A program made the translations under genes and the position numbers. A stretch of 46,662 bases of DNA. It comes from Saccharothrix sp. ST-888. Lineage in GTDB: Bacteria; Actinomycetota; Actinomycetes; Streptomycetales; Streptomycetaceae. This document shows positions 1 through 8,233 of this stretch, in pieces (within the stretch, counting starts at the first letter, position 1; every line of letters begins with the position of its first letter). The stretch covers positions 1-46,662 of the forward strand of contig NZ_JYJF01000051.1 of assembly GCF_000955975.1 (NCBI RefSeq). Reading direction: 5' to 3'. A model generated the notes under the pieces. That model was not told the DNA's origin. It saw only the letters and a program-made list of their open reading frames with translations, and searched no databases.

Positions 1-302
1 CCGACCGCGGCAGCGGCGAGCCGGTATCGACGGGCCGGTGATGACCCGGCGTACCGGGCCAGCGCGTCGGCGCCGCCTGCACGCACATTGCCGTCCTTGA
101 AGATCAGTACCTCCCGCTCAAGGCGGGCGAGGTGCGGAGAAGTGAGCCGTTCCGGCAGAGCCTGCCACGGCACGGCGGTCATCCGGGGATCGGCCAGTCG
201 GCGGATCCGGTCGACGGCGGCCTGGCAGAAGCCGCAGTCCCCGTCGTACGCCAGGACCGGCTCCGTGCCGCCGTGCGAGCTGATCATCAGACCTTCGTCC
301 AC
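1..302 (-). CDS. DCC-family (DUF393) thiol-disulfide oxidoreductase-like protein, partial
   Basis: The minus strand reads into the left edge of the window, so the C-terminus is missing. The protein shows the family signature DGDCGFCQAAVDRIRR near residues 20-35, in which the CxxC-type cysteine pair follows an Asp-Gly-Asp loop. This is the thioredoxin-like DCC motif of DUF393. I chose the GTG at 302 because GAGGAG lies about nine bases upstream; ATG 287 is the alternative. Members are thought to be soluble thiol-disulfide or redox proteins, but the substrate is not known. It is the last gene of a DUF5819-HTTM-DCC series on the same strand, an arrangement found repeatedly in actinomycetes, which supports both the call and a joint function. 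Confidence 0.85.
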   Translation of the reverse strand, partial: MDEGLMISSHGGTEPVLAYDGDCGFCQAAVDRIRRLADPRMTAVPWQALPERLTSPHLARLEREVLIFKDGNVRAGGADALARYAGSSPARRYRLAAAAV

Positions 303-325
303 TTCCGCCGGCTCCTCTCGGCGTC

Positions 326-377
326 GGCTCTCGGCGTTGGCTCTCGGCGTTGGCTCTCGGCGTTGGCTCTCGGCGTC
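326..377. repeat. Four tandem copies of a 13-bp unit
   Basis: The unit ggctctcggcgtt is repeated four times (last base c in the fourth copy) with no gaps. A degenerate fifth copy begins at 310. The array fills the gap between the HTTM and DCC genes and includes the HTTM stop codon, so copy-number change would alter spacing between the two genes or the HTTM C-terminus. Confidence 0.9.
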
Positions 378-1485
378 ATCCAAGCGATCCGGGCTGCGGC
401 GGTACGAACGAGGCATCTGCGCTGGACAAGGCTCCCACCCGCGTGGCAACACTGCGGTGGAACGTACGCCGCCACACCTGTCCCAGGAACTCGTAGAACC
501 GGTCCGGAAGGAACACGGCATCCGCGATGATCATCGCACCGGAGAAGAGCGGGAGTCCCAGGAGTACAGCGATACCCGCGTGCATGCCGAGCAGCATCGT
601 CAGAACGATGTACTTGAACCGGCCGAACAGGACGAACGGGAAGGCCACCTGCAGCAGCACGGTCAGGTAGCTGGCGACGGCGACCAGCATCTGGTGACCG
701 TCCAGGAGGAGCGACAGCGCGGGCCATGGCCGGAACAGATCGAGGTTCAGGACGTAGTGGAGGGCGGTCCCGTCGCGCCAGAAGCCCCCTTGTACCTTGA
801 ACAACCCTGCGGCACCGTAGAGGAAGCAGACCTGAACCGCGATGACGAACATACCGCAGTTGTGCAGCGTTGTAGACAAGTACCTCTGCGAGGAGCGGAG
901 TTGATGCCAGAAGCCGAGCGCTTCCGGTCGTGCTGACGAGGTCCCGGCGGTGCGCGCGGAAGCTCCGAGGCGGGCCCTCCGCGCGTCGAGGGACCAGCGT
1001 CGGCCACACGCGGTGAAGCAGAGGTAGACCGCCATGAGGAGGATCAGGTTGTCTCCTCCGTCCGTCATGAAGATGGCCCTCGCGTGGAACGCGACCACCA
1101 CGGTTGCGAACAGGACGGATGTCGCCCTGGTCCGCCAGCCGATCACGAACAGCACAGCCGTGACGAGAGCCAGGGCGTAGCAGACCTCGAAGTACGTACG
1201 GCTGCTGGACCACGTGAGGAAGCTGGCCCAGCCGGTCTGGTCGAACAGTTCGATGGCCAGGGCGGGTGTCCACGGTGAAGCGGGGCCCCAGATTTCCTCA
1301 CGGTGCGGGAACTCCCGCAGCAGGAAGGCGAGGTAGAGCAGCCCGTATCCGATTCGCAGCGTCGCGGCTGCGTAGAGGGAGGCCGGCCGCTCGGTCAGGG
1401 TGGCGAAGAACGCACCGAGGCGGTCGGGCCGCACGGCCGCGCGATGAAGCGGCGGGGCCGCAGGTGGTGCCTGGTCAGTTGCCAT
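376..1485 (-). CDS. HTTM-domain integral membrane protein
   Basis: A 369-residue polytopic protein of the HTTM (horizontally transferred transmembrane) family, which shares its membrane core with vitamin K-dependent gamma-carboxylase. About eight hydrophobic segments are visible, including FEVCYALALVTAVLFVIGW and YIVLTMLLGMHAGIAVLLGL. Between them is the polar AIFMTDGGDNL loop typical of the family. The gene overlaps the end of the upstream DUF5819 gene by 11 bases, so the two are probably translationally coupled, and it is followed by the DCC-type redox gene. The bacterial function is unknown. Family relationship and the redox neighbour suggest a membrane carboxylase- or quinone-linked activity, but that is inference. 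Confidence 0.88.
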   Translation of the reverse strand: MATDQAPPAAPPLHRAAVRPDRLGAFFATLTERPASLYAAATLRIGYGLLYLAFLLREFPHREEIWGPASPWTPALAIELFDQTGWASFLTWSSSRTYFEVCYALALVTAVLFVIGWRTRATSVLFATVVVAFHARAIFMTDGGDNLILLMAVYLCFTACGRRWSLDARRARLGASARTAGTSSARPEALGFWHQLRSSQRYLSTTLHNCGMFVIAVQVCFLYGAAGLFKVQGGFWRDGTALHYVLNLDLFRPWPALSLLLDGHQMLVAVASYLTVLLQVAFPFVLFGRFKYIVLTMLLGMHAGIAVLLGLPLFSGAMIIADAVFLPDRFYEFLGQVWRRTFHRSVATRVGALSSADASFVPPQPGSLG

Positions 1486-2245
1486 TCGGTGTCACCTTCC
1501 ACCACGGCAGGTACCTGGTGTCGACAGAGGCGTTCGCGGCCGAGTGGGGGGCGCGCGGTCGAACGGGCGGCGCGATCGGCCGCGTGACCACCCTCAGCTG
1601 GATGGCCTGGAATGTGCCGTGCCGATGAGCGGCGAGCCTCTCCACCGCGATGTTGCGAAGGTACTGCTGAAACATCAGAGCCCGCGCCGAGTGCGATCGA
1701 TCGTCGTTACCGTGTGATTCCTGATAACCGATATACGCCCGGCGCAGCATGTTCTGTGCCGTGTGGCTGGGGAAGATGTTGTGCTTCACATCGGCGTCGT
1801 CGATGGCCGTCAGATCGAACCAGTCACTCACCTGGTGCGCGCCGTCCACAGAAGTATTCTCAGTCCGCACCGAGATCTGCCGGGTGGCCGACTCCGGATC
1901 CGGGGCGAAGACGCGCCAGTTCTGCTCGAACAGCGGATAGATCCACGCGTCGATCTGTCGGCTGTAGCGCTGCGAGATCTGGTTCGATGGAGCCACGTAC
2001 AGAAACACCATCACAACGTGAACGAGAGAGGCGGTCAGGCACAGAGCTACCACGCCCCCCGTCACCGCTCGCAGCACCCGCAACCGTCCGGAATGCCGCA
2101 CCTCGGGCCCGGGTTCGCCACCCGACGGCGGCTCGGCCGTCGCAGCTCCCGTAGCGCCCCTGCCACCGACCGGCAAGCGGCCCGGTTCCGCCACGTCCGC
2201 CGACTCGCTGCCACCCGCGCGATGGCCGCGTCCGGTTCGTCCCAT
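1475..2245 (-). CDS. DUF5819 family protein
   Basis: About 256 residues. A charged N-terminus of roughly 70 residues is followed by one membrane segment (GGVVALCLTASLVHVVMVFL) and an extracytoplasmic domain carrying the family signature FEQNWRVFAPDPES. ATG 2245 is preferred because GAGGAG lies eight bases before it; ATG 2263 is the alternative. It is the first gene of the minus-strand DUF5819-HTTM-DCC cluster and overlaps HTTM by 11 bases. The biochemical role is unknown. A single anchor plus exported domain would fit an accessory subunit of the HTTM protein, which is inference from gene order. Confidence 0.85.
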   Translation of the reverse strand: MGRTGRGHRAGGSESADVAEPGRLPVGGRGATGAATAEPPSGGEPGPEVRHSGRLRVLRAVTGGVVALCLTASLVHVVMVFLYVAPSNQISQRYSRQIDAWIYPLFEQNWRVFAPDPESATRQISVRTENTSVDGAHQVSDWFDLTAIDDADVKHNIFPSHTAQNMLRRAYIGYQESHGNDDRSHSARALMFQQYLRNIAVERLAAHRHGTFQAIQLRVVTRPIAPPVRPRAPHSAANASVDTRYLPWWKVTPNGN

Positions 2246-2350
2246 CCTTACTGCTCCTCGCATCTGCTTCCGCTGAGCTTGTTACACACATCCGAGGCCC
2301 GGCGGCCGACGCTCCGGAACCTCGCCGTTCCCCCCGGGTCGGGCGCCTGA

Positions 2351-2390
2351 GCGGCGCGTGGCGGGATCCTGACGATCCGCCACGCGCCGC
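2351..2390. terminator. Rho-independent-like hairpin after the ice-binding-like gene
   Basis: Two 13-base arms, 2351-2363 (gcggcgcgtggcg) and 2378-2390, are perfectly complementary, with further pairing (gatc/gatc) toward the loop. There is no strong U-tract, as is common in streptomycetes. It lies downstream of the minus-strand gene ending at 2534 and upstream of the DUF5819 gene. Confidence 0.6.
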
Positions 2391-2533
2391 CGGTCTCGGC
2401 CGCACCACGCAGGCCACCACCTCGGGCGGCAGCTCGCTCCGGAGCGGCCCTCTCACGAGAGGCCGTGGTCACGCGAGAGGTTCGCTGGTACTCACACCTC
2501 GCGGCCCGCGGCACCTGCCGACCTGTGAGTCGA

Positions 2534-3715
2534 CTACCAACCTCCGGGCTCGCAGCAGCACTTGTCACCCCAGTGGTCGCCGTGCCCACCGTGGTCGCAG
2601 TCACCGCACTGGTCACCCCAGTGGCCGCCGTGATCATGACAGTCGTCACAGTGATCGCAGGGCTTGCACTCGTGACCACCGCCGCCCGAAGTGCCGCCCG
2701 TGGTACCGGCGGTGGTGCCAGCAGTAGTGCCGGCCGTGGTACCAGCGGTCGTACCAGCAGTGGTCGTACCGGCGGTCGTGCCGACCGTGGTGCCAGCAGT
2801 GGTCGTACCGGCCGTCGTACCGGCCGTCGTACCAGCAGTGGTCGTACCGGCGGTCGTGCCGACCGTGGTGCCAGCAGTGGTCGTACCAGCCGTCGTACCA
2901 GCAGTGGTCGTACCGGCGGTCGTGCCGACCGTGGTGCCAGCAGTGGTCGTACCAGCCGTCGTACCAGCAGTGGTGGTACCGGCGGCGCACGTCTGGCGGG
3001 TGATCCTGTTGGTGTCCAGCGTCACGGAGCCGTTGCGCGCCAGCGCCCGGCCGTCGATGCTCGCCCCGGTGGTCACGGTGATCGACGTCAGGGCCAGGAT
3101 GTTGCCCACGAAGGTGGAGTTGGTACCGAGAGTGGCGGAGCTTCCGATCTGCCAGAAGACGTTGCACGGCGCGGCACCGTTGATGAGGAGCACCCGGCTG
3201 GCAGAGGCCGTCGTCAGAGTCGATCCGACCTGGAAGACCCAGACGGCGTTGGGGTTGCCCCCGGCGTCCAGTGTGAGCGTGCCCGTCAACGCGATCGAGG
3301 AGGAGGCGTTGTAAACGCCCGGAACCAGCGTCTGACCGCCGAGGTCTCCGGAAATGCTGGCGTCCGGAGCCTGGCTGGCGGCGTCATTGTAGGCCACGGT
3401 CAGGTCACTCTGGGCCTGGGCGGCAACGGCATCCGCCTGGTGGATGGTCCCGTTCACCAGGCCGGGCGGAAACCCGCTTACGGCCGTTCCCGGACTCACA
3501 CCGAGGTCTCCCGTGACGACGGAGGGACCGGTGTTGGTGACCGACTGGCCGCCCAGGACCGCAAAGCTGTCCGCCGTGCCGAGGGAAACGGCGGATGCGG
3601 TGGCTTGAGCCCGGACAGGCGTCAGGGCCACTGCGAAGGCGGCAATCAGCACGATCCCCGCGATCCAGGAGGAAATTGTGCGCCAGTGCGGCGCGGCAGA
3701 GATGTTCAGATTCAT
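2534..3715 (-). CDS. Secreted DUF3494 ice-binding-like protein with Thr-rich repeat and Cys/His-rich tail
   Basis: 393 residues. An N-terminal signal peptide of about 38 residues (core WIAGIVLIAAFAVALTP, then VRAQA) is followed by a DUF3494 ice-binding-type beta-solenoid domain at about 40-245. It carries LGTADSFAVLGGQSVTNTG, the DLGVSPGTAVSGFPPG turn and the GNPNAVWVFQVGSTL strand. Next come about 95 residues of AGTT/VGTT/TAGTT repeats, then a tail of about 47 residues with nine Cys and eight His (motifs CKPCDHCDDC and KCCCEPGGW). The family binds ice in cold-adapted microbes, but many members in other bacteria are probably surface adhesins. The Thr-rich tract looks like a flexible, possibly glycosylated stalk. 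The tail resembles a metal-binding or disulfide-linked anchor and has no LPXTG motif. The gene stands alone, with a Shine-Dalgarno-like AGGA before ATG 3715 and a hairpin after its stop. Confidence 0.85.
   Translation of the reverse strand: MNLNISAAPHWRTISSWIAGIVLIAAFAVALTPVRAQATASAVSLGTADSFAVLGGQSVTNTGPSVVTGDLGVSPGTAVSGFPPGLVNGTIHQADAVAAQAQSDLTVAYNDAASQAPDASISGDLGGQTLVPGVYNASSSIALTGTLTLDAGGNPNAVWVFQVGSTLTTASASRVLLINGAAPCNVFWQIGSSATLGTNSTFVGNILALTSITVTTGASIDGRALARNGSVTLDTNRITRQTCAAGTTTAGTTAGTTTAGTTVGTTAGTTTAGTTAGTTTAGTTVGTTAGTTTAGTTAGTTAGTTTAGTTVGTTAGTTTAGTTAGTTAGTTAGTTAGTTGGTSGGGGHECKPCDHCDDCHDHGGHWGDQCGDCDHGGHGDHWGDKCCCEPGGW
2700..2985. repeat. Imperfect repeat tract encoding AGTT/VGTT repeats
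   Basis: Degenerate 12-15-base units (gtcgtaccagcagtg-like) form a longer period that recurs around 2760-2820, 2830-2890, 2890-2955 and 2950-2985. It lies within the ice-binding-like gene and keeps the frame. It is prone to slippage and to assembly error. Confidence 0.85.
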
Positions 3716-4575
3716 TTAGAAGCCTATTCCTGTGGGGAAATATGGCAATTTCGATGATCCCGATCCGGTCGCGACGAATCGCCTTCCCTATGGCGACCGC
3801 AGGACGCGAAGGCCGAAATCAACAAAGCCCCCGTCGGGGTTCGATCCAATTTACCCGAACGATCTTGTATGCATACGATCCATCTGAGTGAATTACGCAA
3901 CCTCTGCATGACAAAACCCGTACTCCCAGGCATTCGGCATGGCCGAGCCACTCGGTGGCGCCGAGCCCATGACACTCAACCGGAGCTGGCGCACCACGGC
4001 CGACCGCATCGCCGGCCGCCGTGCAAGCGGCATGGAAGCTGAGGAATCGAGGATGATTTTCGGCGGCCACCGAGCGAAGACACCCTGCACCCAGATCAGT
4101 ATCCACGGCCGTACGCCATTCTCCGCCAGACGCCACAGGTCGTCACCGGGACGGCGCAGCCCGACCGATCGCCGGTGCTGCGGCCGAGAAGATCCACCGG
4201 GTTGCGACCTGGATTGGAGACTCAGGGCCGATTACACAGATATATATGATGACACGTCTATCGGATATTGAGTCAATAGCTTGCATTGCCCGCTCCAAGG
4301 TCTCCGGGGTGCTCGCCGCCCTGGGCCGCCCCGGCATCCCTCCAGTGCTCATGCGTGCGCTGGTGCCCGCAGACGGACAGGAGCAGGCTGAGAAGTGCAC
4401 AGGTCGCCGACGACCAGTCGGACCCCGTCGCCGTACGCACCGGGTCGGCCGCCTGCCGCCGACGACCCGCGGCGATCGGCCCATGCGACACCCGAGTGGC
4501 ACGCGCACGGCCTCCTGACCCTTCGCGGCGAAGAACAGTGTGTCACCGCGCCCAACGAATCCCTGGAGGTCTCCC
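3716..4575. other. Long intergenic region, no gene recognised; AT-rich patches and a palindrome
   Basis: No open frame here has convincing codon bias or family similarity. Two patches are much richer in A/T than the rest (about 3840-3910 and 4205-4275), as expected for promoters. A perfect palindrome gtatgcatac lies at 3867-3876 inside the larger near-symmetry gatcttgtatgcatacgatc, which looks like an operator. The short plus-strand frame from 4246 was considered and not accepted. Confidence 0.5.
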
Positions 4576-5067
4576 ATGTCCGATCCTGCTGTCCCCCGCC
4601 CGGTCCATCCGATCGTGGTCGGCACGGACGGCTCGGCCCCAGCGCGGCAGGCTGTGATCTTCGCACTCCGGGAGGCTCAACTACGCGGCACCGGCCTGCG
4701 AGCCGTCTGCGCGTACGAGTACACACCCACCCAGCAATCAGGCTTCGAACACACGGCCACCACCGGCACCGGTGACCGCATTCCGCAGCAGCGCGATCTC
4801 GTCACTCAATCCATGCTCGACTCCATCGCAGAACTGCGACAACAGCTCGGTGGGCTCTCCGTGGAGGTGGAGATTGTCTGCGAACGGGGACGTCCGGCGC
4901 AGGTCCTCCTGGAAGCGAGCAGGGACGCCTGTCTTCTCGTGGTCGGTTCCCGAGGATCTGGTGCCTGGGGACGCCTCACCCTTGGGTCGACCAGCACCGA
5001 GGTGGTCCACCACGCCCGCCTTCCCGTCGTTGTCGTCCCGGCGGAGCACGACACAGCAGCCTCCTGA
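4576..5067 (+). CDS. Universal stress protein (UspA family), single domain
   Basis: 163 residues from ATG 4576, which has GGAGG six bases upstream. The fold markers are present in order. HPIVVGTDGSAPARQA is the first strand and the Asp-Gly-Ser that starts the nucleotide-binding fold. VLLEASRDACLLVVGSRGSG is followed by STSTEVVHHARLPVVVVP, corresponding to the G-2x-G-9x-G(S/T) ATP-binding loop. ATP binding is therefore likely. The protein is cytosolic and expected in stress or low-oxygen survival. Single-domain Usp genes are frequent in actinomycete DevR/DosR-type dormancy islands, and remnants of such an island lie at 26-34 kb, but no direct link is visible here. Confidence 0.92.
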   Translation: MSDPAVPRPVHPIVVGTDGSAPARQAVIFALREAQLRGTGLRAVCAYEYTPTQQSGFEHTATTGTGDRIPQQRDLVTQSMLDSIAELRQQLGGLSVEVEIVCERGRPAQVLLEASRDACLLVVGSRGSGAWGRLTLGSTSTEVVHHARLPVVVVPAEHDTAAS

Positions 5068-5852
5068 ACGTCGATTCCACCCGAGACGGGCTCCCATCCG
5101 ACCGCGGCGTGGACCGCGATTCGAGCGCCCCGGAAGACCGAAGCGGCCCCGGCCGGCCGACCATCGCCTTCGTAACGGTCCTTCGTACCGCCCCCGGCCC
5201 GGCGCCGCCTTCCCGGCCGCACCGGGCCACTCTGCACCGCGAACCACGAAAGCCCATCCTCGCAAGGAGATTGACGCAGAATCATTGACGGCTGGGCGTG
5301 TACATCCGGGAAATCCCCAGTAGGGCCTGGTCATGCCGGCGCAACGGTGGCGTGTCCATGGGGCAGTTGTACCGCTGATGGTGTGTGACACCTGGCGAGA
5401 TGGCTGAGGTCCGGGAGAACCCGGAGGCGTTCACGCGCAACGGTCAGCGTCGTTGGGGGGCGGGTCCATGTGTCGGACTTCGGTGGGACGGCTGCCTCGG
5501 GGGCCAAGCTTCTTGCGGTTGCGAACGTGGTCGGCCGCTGTCCGGGATCATGCAGTGGATCCCGCGTCTGCGCAGGCAGGCCGGTTCTGCCAGTTGACGC
5601 CGCCCCTCCTTCCCCGAAGCAGGTGAGTCACCGGCGGTCCTTGGGCACCGGCGTCCTGTGCGCCTGGTGGAACTCGGCGCAACCGACGGGCTGTCGGCGC
5701 CCGCAGGGTCGCCGGAGCGGCGCCGGAGCGCACTACCGGCAGCGGACGTCGCACCGGATCCTCACCACCGGCCGCTGGGCCGGGCAGACCGCCGCACGCG
5801 CGGCGCAGCGCCACGTCCCTGGCTAAACCAGGAGGGTGGACAGCAACAGCAC
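5068..5852. other. Intergenic region without a recognised gene
   Basis: Several short frames are open on both strands, but none shows steady third-position GC or a family motif. An upstream in-frame extension of the MarR gene to 5658 is possible on paper but reads as low-quality protein. Confidence 0.4.
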
Positions 5853-6392
5853 ATGAACGACAGCACGAACGGCACCGGACACGAGGCCGCGGGCGGCACC
5901 GGCGACGGTGCCGCGACGGGCCTCACCGGCCGCACCCCTGCCACCGCCGCCGCGGCGGCCCCGGAGGCGGCGGCCCGTGTCTGGGCCGCCATGTCCTTCC
6001 TCGTCCTGAAGCAGGAGAACCGGCGCAGCGAGGTCGAGGAGGCACTCGGCATGAGCTTCTTCCGCGTCAAGGCGCTGCGCCGTCTGCTGACCGGCCCGCT
6101 GACCATGCGTGAGCTGACTGCCAGCCTGTCCACCGACAAGCCCTACACCACGCTGGTCGTGGACGAGTTGGAGCGGCGCGGCTTCGTGGAGCGCAACGTC
6201 CATCCGGACGACCGCCGCTCCAAGATCGTCACCCTCACCGCGGCCGGCACCGCCGCCGCCGAACAGGCCGAACACATCCTGTCCCGCCCGCCGCACACCC
6301 TGCTCGCGCTCGGCCCCGAGGACCTGGCCGCCCTGGACCGGGTCATGGCCAAGCTCCGGTCGCCCGCCCCGCAAGGTCCCCCCGGCCGGTAG
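5853..6392 (+). CDS. MarR-family transcriptional regulator
   Basis: 179 residues. An Ala/Thr/Gly-rich N-terminus of about 45 residues precedes a winged helix-turn-helix. Markers are LTMRELTASLSTDKPYTTLV (recognition helices) and the wing VERNVHPDDRRSKIVTLTAAG, the classic MarR DDRR motif. ATG 5853 is the only reasonable start, but the nearest strong Shine-Dalgarno (AGGAGG) is about 17 bases upstream, so the true start is uncertain. No divergent partner gene is adjacent and it converges on hemC, so the target is not evident from context. Confidence 0.85.
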   Translation: MNDSTNGTGHEAAGGTGDGAATGLTGRTPATAAAAAPEAAARVWAAMSFLVLKQENRRSEVEEALGMSFFRVKALRRLLTGPLTMRELTASLSTDKPYTTLVVDELERRGFVERNVHPDDRRSKIVTLTAAGTAAAEQAEHILSRPPHTLLALGPEDLAALDRVMAKLRSPAPQGPPGR

Positions 6393-6498
6393 GGCTTGGT
6401 CAGGTGTGCTGTCGCGCGGGTATGTCGCGGTGGCGGGGGCAGGAGTCGGCTCACGGGGCGAGGCTGCTCCGCACCTCGCGGACGGCCTGGTGGAGGCT

Positions 6499-6546
6499 CG
6501 GGCCGGGGCCGAGAGGATCACCACCCGCGCGGCTGGCCCCGGCCCG
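6499..6546. terminator. Hairpin between convergent marR and hemC genes
   Basis: Arms cgggccggggcc (6499-6510) and ggccccggcccg (6535-6546) are perfectly complementary over 12 bp with a 24-base loop. The position between convergent stops (6392 and 6559) suits a bidirectional terminator. Confidence 0.5.
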
Positions 6547-6558
6547 CCTTCTCCGCGC

Positions 6559-7485
6559 CTAGACGCCGGGCCGGATCTGGGCCAGGATGCCCTCCGCACC
6601 CTGGTCCAGCAGGAGGCCCGCCACCTGCATGCCCAGCTTCTCCGGCTCGTTCAGCGGGCCGGAGAGACAGGCCTGAACCTGCTTCGTGCCGTCCACGGAG
6701 GTGACCTGCGCGTGCAGCGTCAGCATGTCTCCGTCGGCCTTGCCGTAGGCGCCGATCGGCACCGAGCACCCGCCGTGCAGATCGGCGAGCATCGCCCGCT
6801 CGGCCCGCACCTCCGCATCCACCACCAGGTCGCCGGTGCCGGCCAGGATCTCGCGGGCCAGCTCGTTGTCCTCCCGGATCTGGATGCCCAACGCGCCCTG
6901 GCCCGGCGACGGCGGGAACTGCTCGACGGGCAGGATCTCGCTGATCGCATCGTCCAGGCCGAGACGCTTGAGGCCGGCCGCCGCCAGCACCACGGCGTCC
7001 AGGTTCATCGTCTTGAGCTTGTTCAGCCTCGGCGGGACGTTGCCGCGGATCGGCACCGGCACCAGGTCCGGGCGGGCACGGCGGAGTTGGGCGATCCGGC
7101 GGGCCGCCCCGGTACCGATCCTCCCGCCCTGCGGCAGGCCGGCCAGCGTGCTCCCGCACAGCGCGTCCCGCACGTCCTCCCGGCCCGGCGGCGGCAGCAG
7201 GATCAGGCCGCGCGGGTTGGCGGTCGGCAGGTCCTTGAGGCTGTGCACGATCACGTCGACCTCGCCCGCGACCAGCGCGGCCTCCTGATTGGTCGAGAAC
7301 GCCGAGCCCCCGGCGCGGGCCGACACCTGTGACAGGGCCGTCTTCCGGTCCTGGTCGCCGCCTTCCAGGATCACCTGGTGGCGGAACGTCACGTCGGGAA
7401 AGCGCTGCCGCAGCGGCGCCAGGAACTCCTTGACCTGGGCCCTTGCCAGGTGGCTGGCCCGCGACCCCACCACCAGTGTGCTCAT
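6559..7485 (-). CDS. hemC: Porphobilinogen deaminase (hydroxymethylbilane synthase), stand-alone divergent copy
   Basis: 308 residues, normal family length. The enzyme joins four porphobilinogens into hydroxymethylbilane in tetrapyrrole synthesis. Visible motifs are VGSRASHLARAQ at the N-terminus, HSLKDLPT around residue 82, SPGQGALGIQIREDN, and LHGGCSVPIGAYG with the cysteine that carries the dipyrromethane cofactor. Two motifs differ from the usual form. GTSSLRR is GTGAARR, and RGNVxTRL is RGNVPPRL, although the arginines of both are kept. It lies alone, not with hemA, hemB or hemD, so it is probably a second copy beside a housekeeping hemACDB locus elsewhere. It could serve a special pathway or be losing function. 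Confidence 0.9.
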   Translation of the reverse strand: MSTLVVGSRASHLARAQVKEFLAPLRQRFPDVTFRHQVILEGGDQDRKTALSQVSARAGGSAFSTNQEAALVAGEVDVIVHSLKDLPTANPRGLILLPPPGREDVRDALCGSTLAGLPQGGRIGTGAARRIAQLRRARPDLVPVPIRGNVPPRLNKLKTMNLDAVVLAAAGLKRLGLDDAISEILPVEQFPPSPGQGALGIQIREDNELAREILAGTGDLVVDAEVRAERAMLADLHGGCSVPIGAYGKADGDMLTLHAQVTSVDGTKQVQACLSGPLNEPEKLGMQVAGLLLDQGAEGILAQIRPGV

Positions 7486-7885
7486 ACGCCAACTCCCGGA
7501 CTCCGACGAGGTGTTGACCGCATGCTACCCGCATCGAACACGCCTGGTTTCCGACGGTATGTCGGAACCTCGGGAGGAACCGTCACGTCGGACACCACCC
7601 GGACCGTCCGCATCGGCGCCCGCACCTCTCCGACGTCGCCGGCCCGGGTCGCCCGGGCCGCCGAGGACCTGCGCGCCCCCACCCGGACGCCGGGACCGAG
7701 CCGGCGCCGTTCACCTCGGCCGGTGACCTCGAACCCGGCCGGCGGGCCGAGCTGCACGACACCGGCTCCTTCGCCGGAGAGATCGGGGCGGCGGCGAAGG
7801 CACCGAGCTTGGCGCCACTGACACGCAGCAGTACCGCGAGCAGCGAGTGCGCATGGTGCCGGCTTGCCCAGACCGCCGGTCCGGG
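7486..7885. other. Intergenic region, no recognised gene
   Basis: Upstream of hemC on the minus strand. Frames on both strands are open by GC bias only and give Arg/Pro-rich translations. The hemC promoter should lie in its first 100 bases, but no clear -10/-35 pair was found. Confidence 0.35.
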
Positions 7886-8233
7886 TCATGGGCCGGCCGG
7901 CGGGGCGACCTCGGGGTCGGTGATCCGGTGGATGGCGCCGTGGCCGACGGCCGGGCAGCCGGCGTGCGAGCGGGCCGGACCTGCTCTGCCGACTCCCCAC
8001 CCCTGGATTCCGACGATGCCGGACGGCGCCGGCCCGGTCCCCGCCCTCCCTCCGTGGCGTGTCCGCAGGACGCCCCGGCCCGGGAGACCCGGGCGCTCCG
8101 CCGACGGCGGGCGGCCTTCGTCCACCGCGCTCGCTTGGGCAAGGTGTGCGGTCGATCGGTCCAGGAGATCAGGCGTGATCGGGCCCACGGAGCCGGGCAC
8201 CACGAGGATGCCGCGGAACGCCCTCACCGCCAT
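7886..8233 (-). pseudogene. Possible truncated gene coupled to the MBL-fold remnant
   Basis: ATG 8233 overlaps the stop of the metallo-beta-lactamase-fold remnant and is preceded by AAGGAG at eight bases, a strong sign of a coupled downstream gene. The first residues (MAVRAFRGILVVPGSVGP) read as good protein. After about 20-25 codons the codon bias fades and the rest looks like noncoding sequence read through to a stop at 7886. I read this as a gene cut off soon after its start. The family is not recognised. Confidence 0.35.

Noticed and set aside
2700..2985. Repeat tract considered as a CRISPR array
   Set aside because: Repeats are short, degenerate, without spacers, and stay in frame within a secreted protein gene.
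3825..3860. ggttcgatcc near 3839 considered as a tRNA T-loop
   Set aside because: The flanking bases cannot form the five-pair T-stem and no acceptor, D-arm or anticodon arm surrounds it.
4246..4518. Small plus-strand gene from 4246 in the gap before the stress gene
   Set aside because: No Shine-Dalgarno, codon bias fades after 30 codons, and no family resemblance; the AT-rich start looks like promoter DNA instead.
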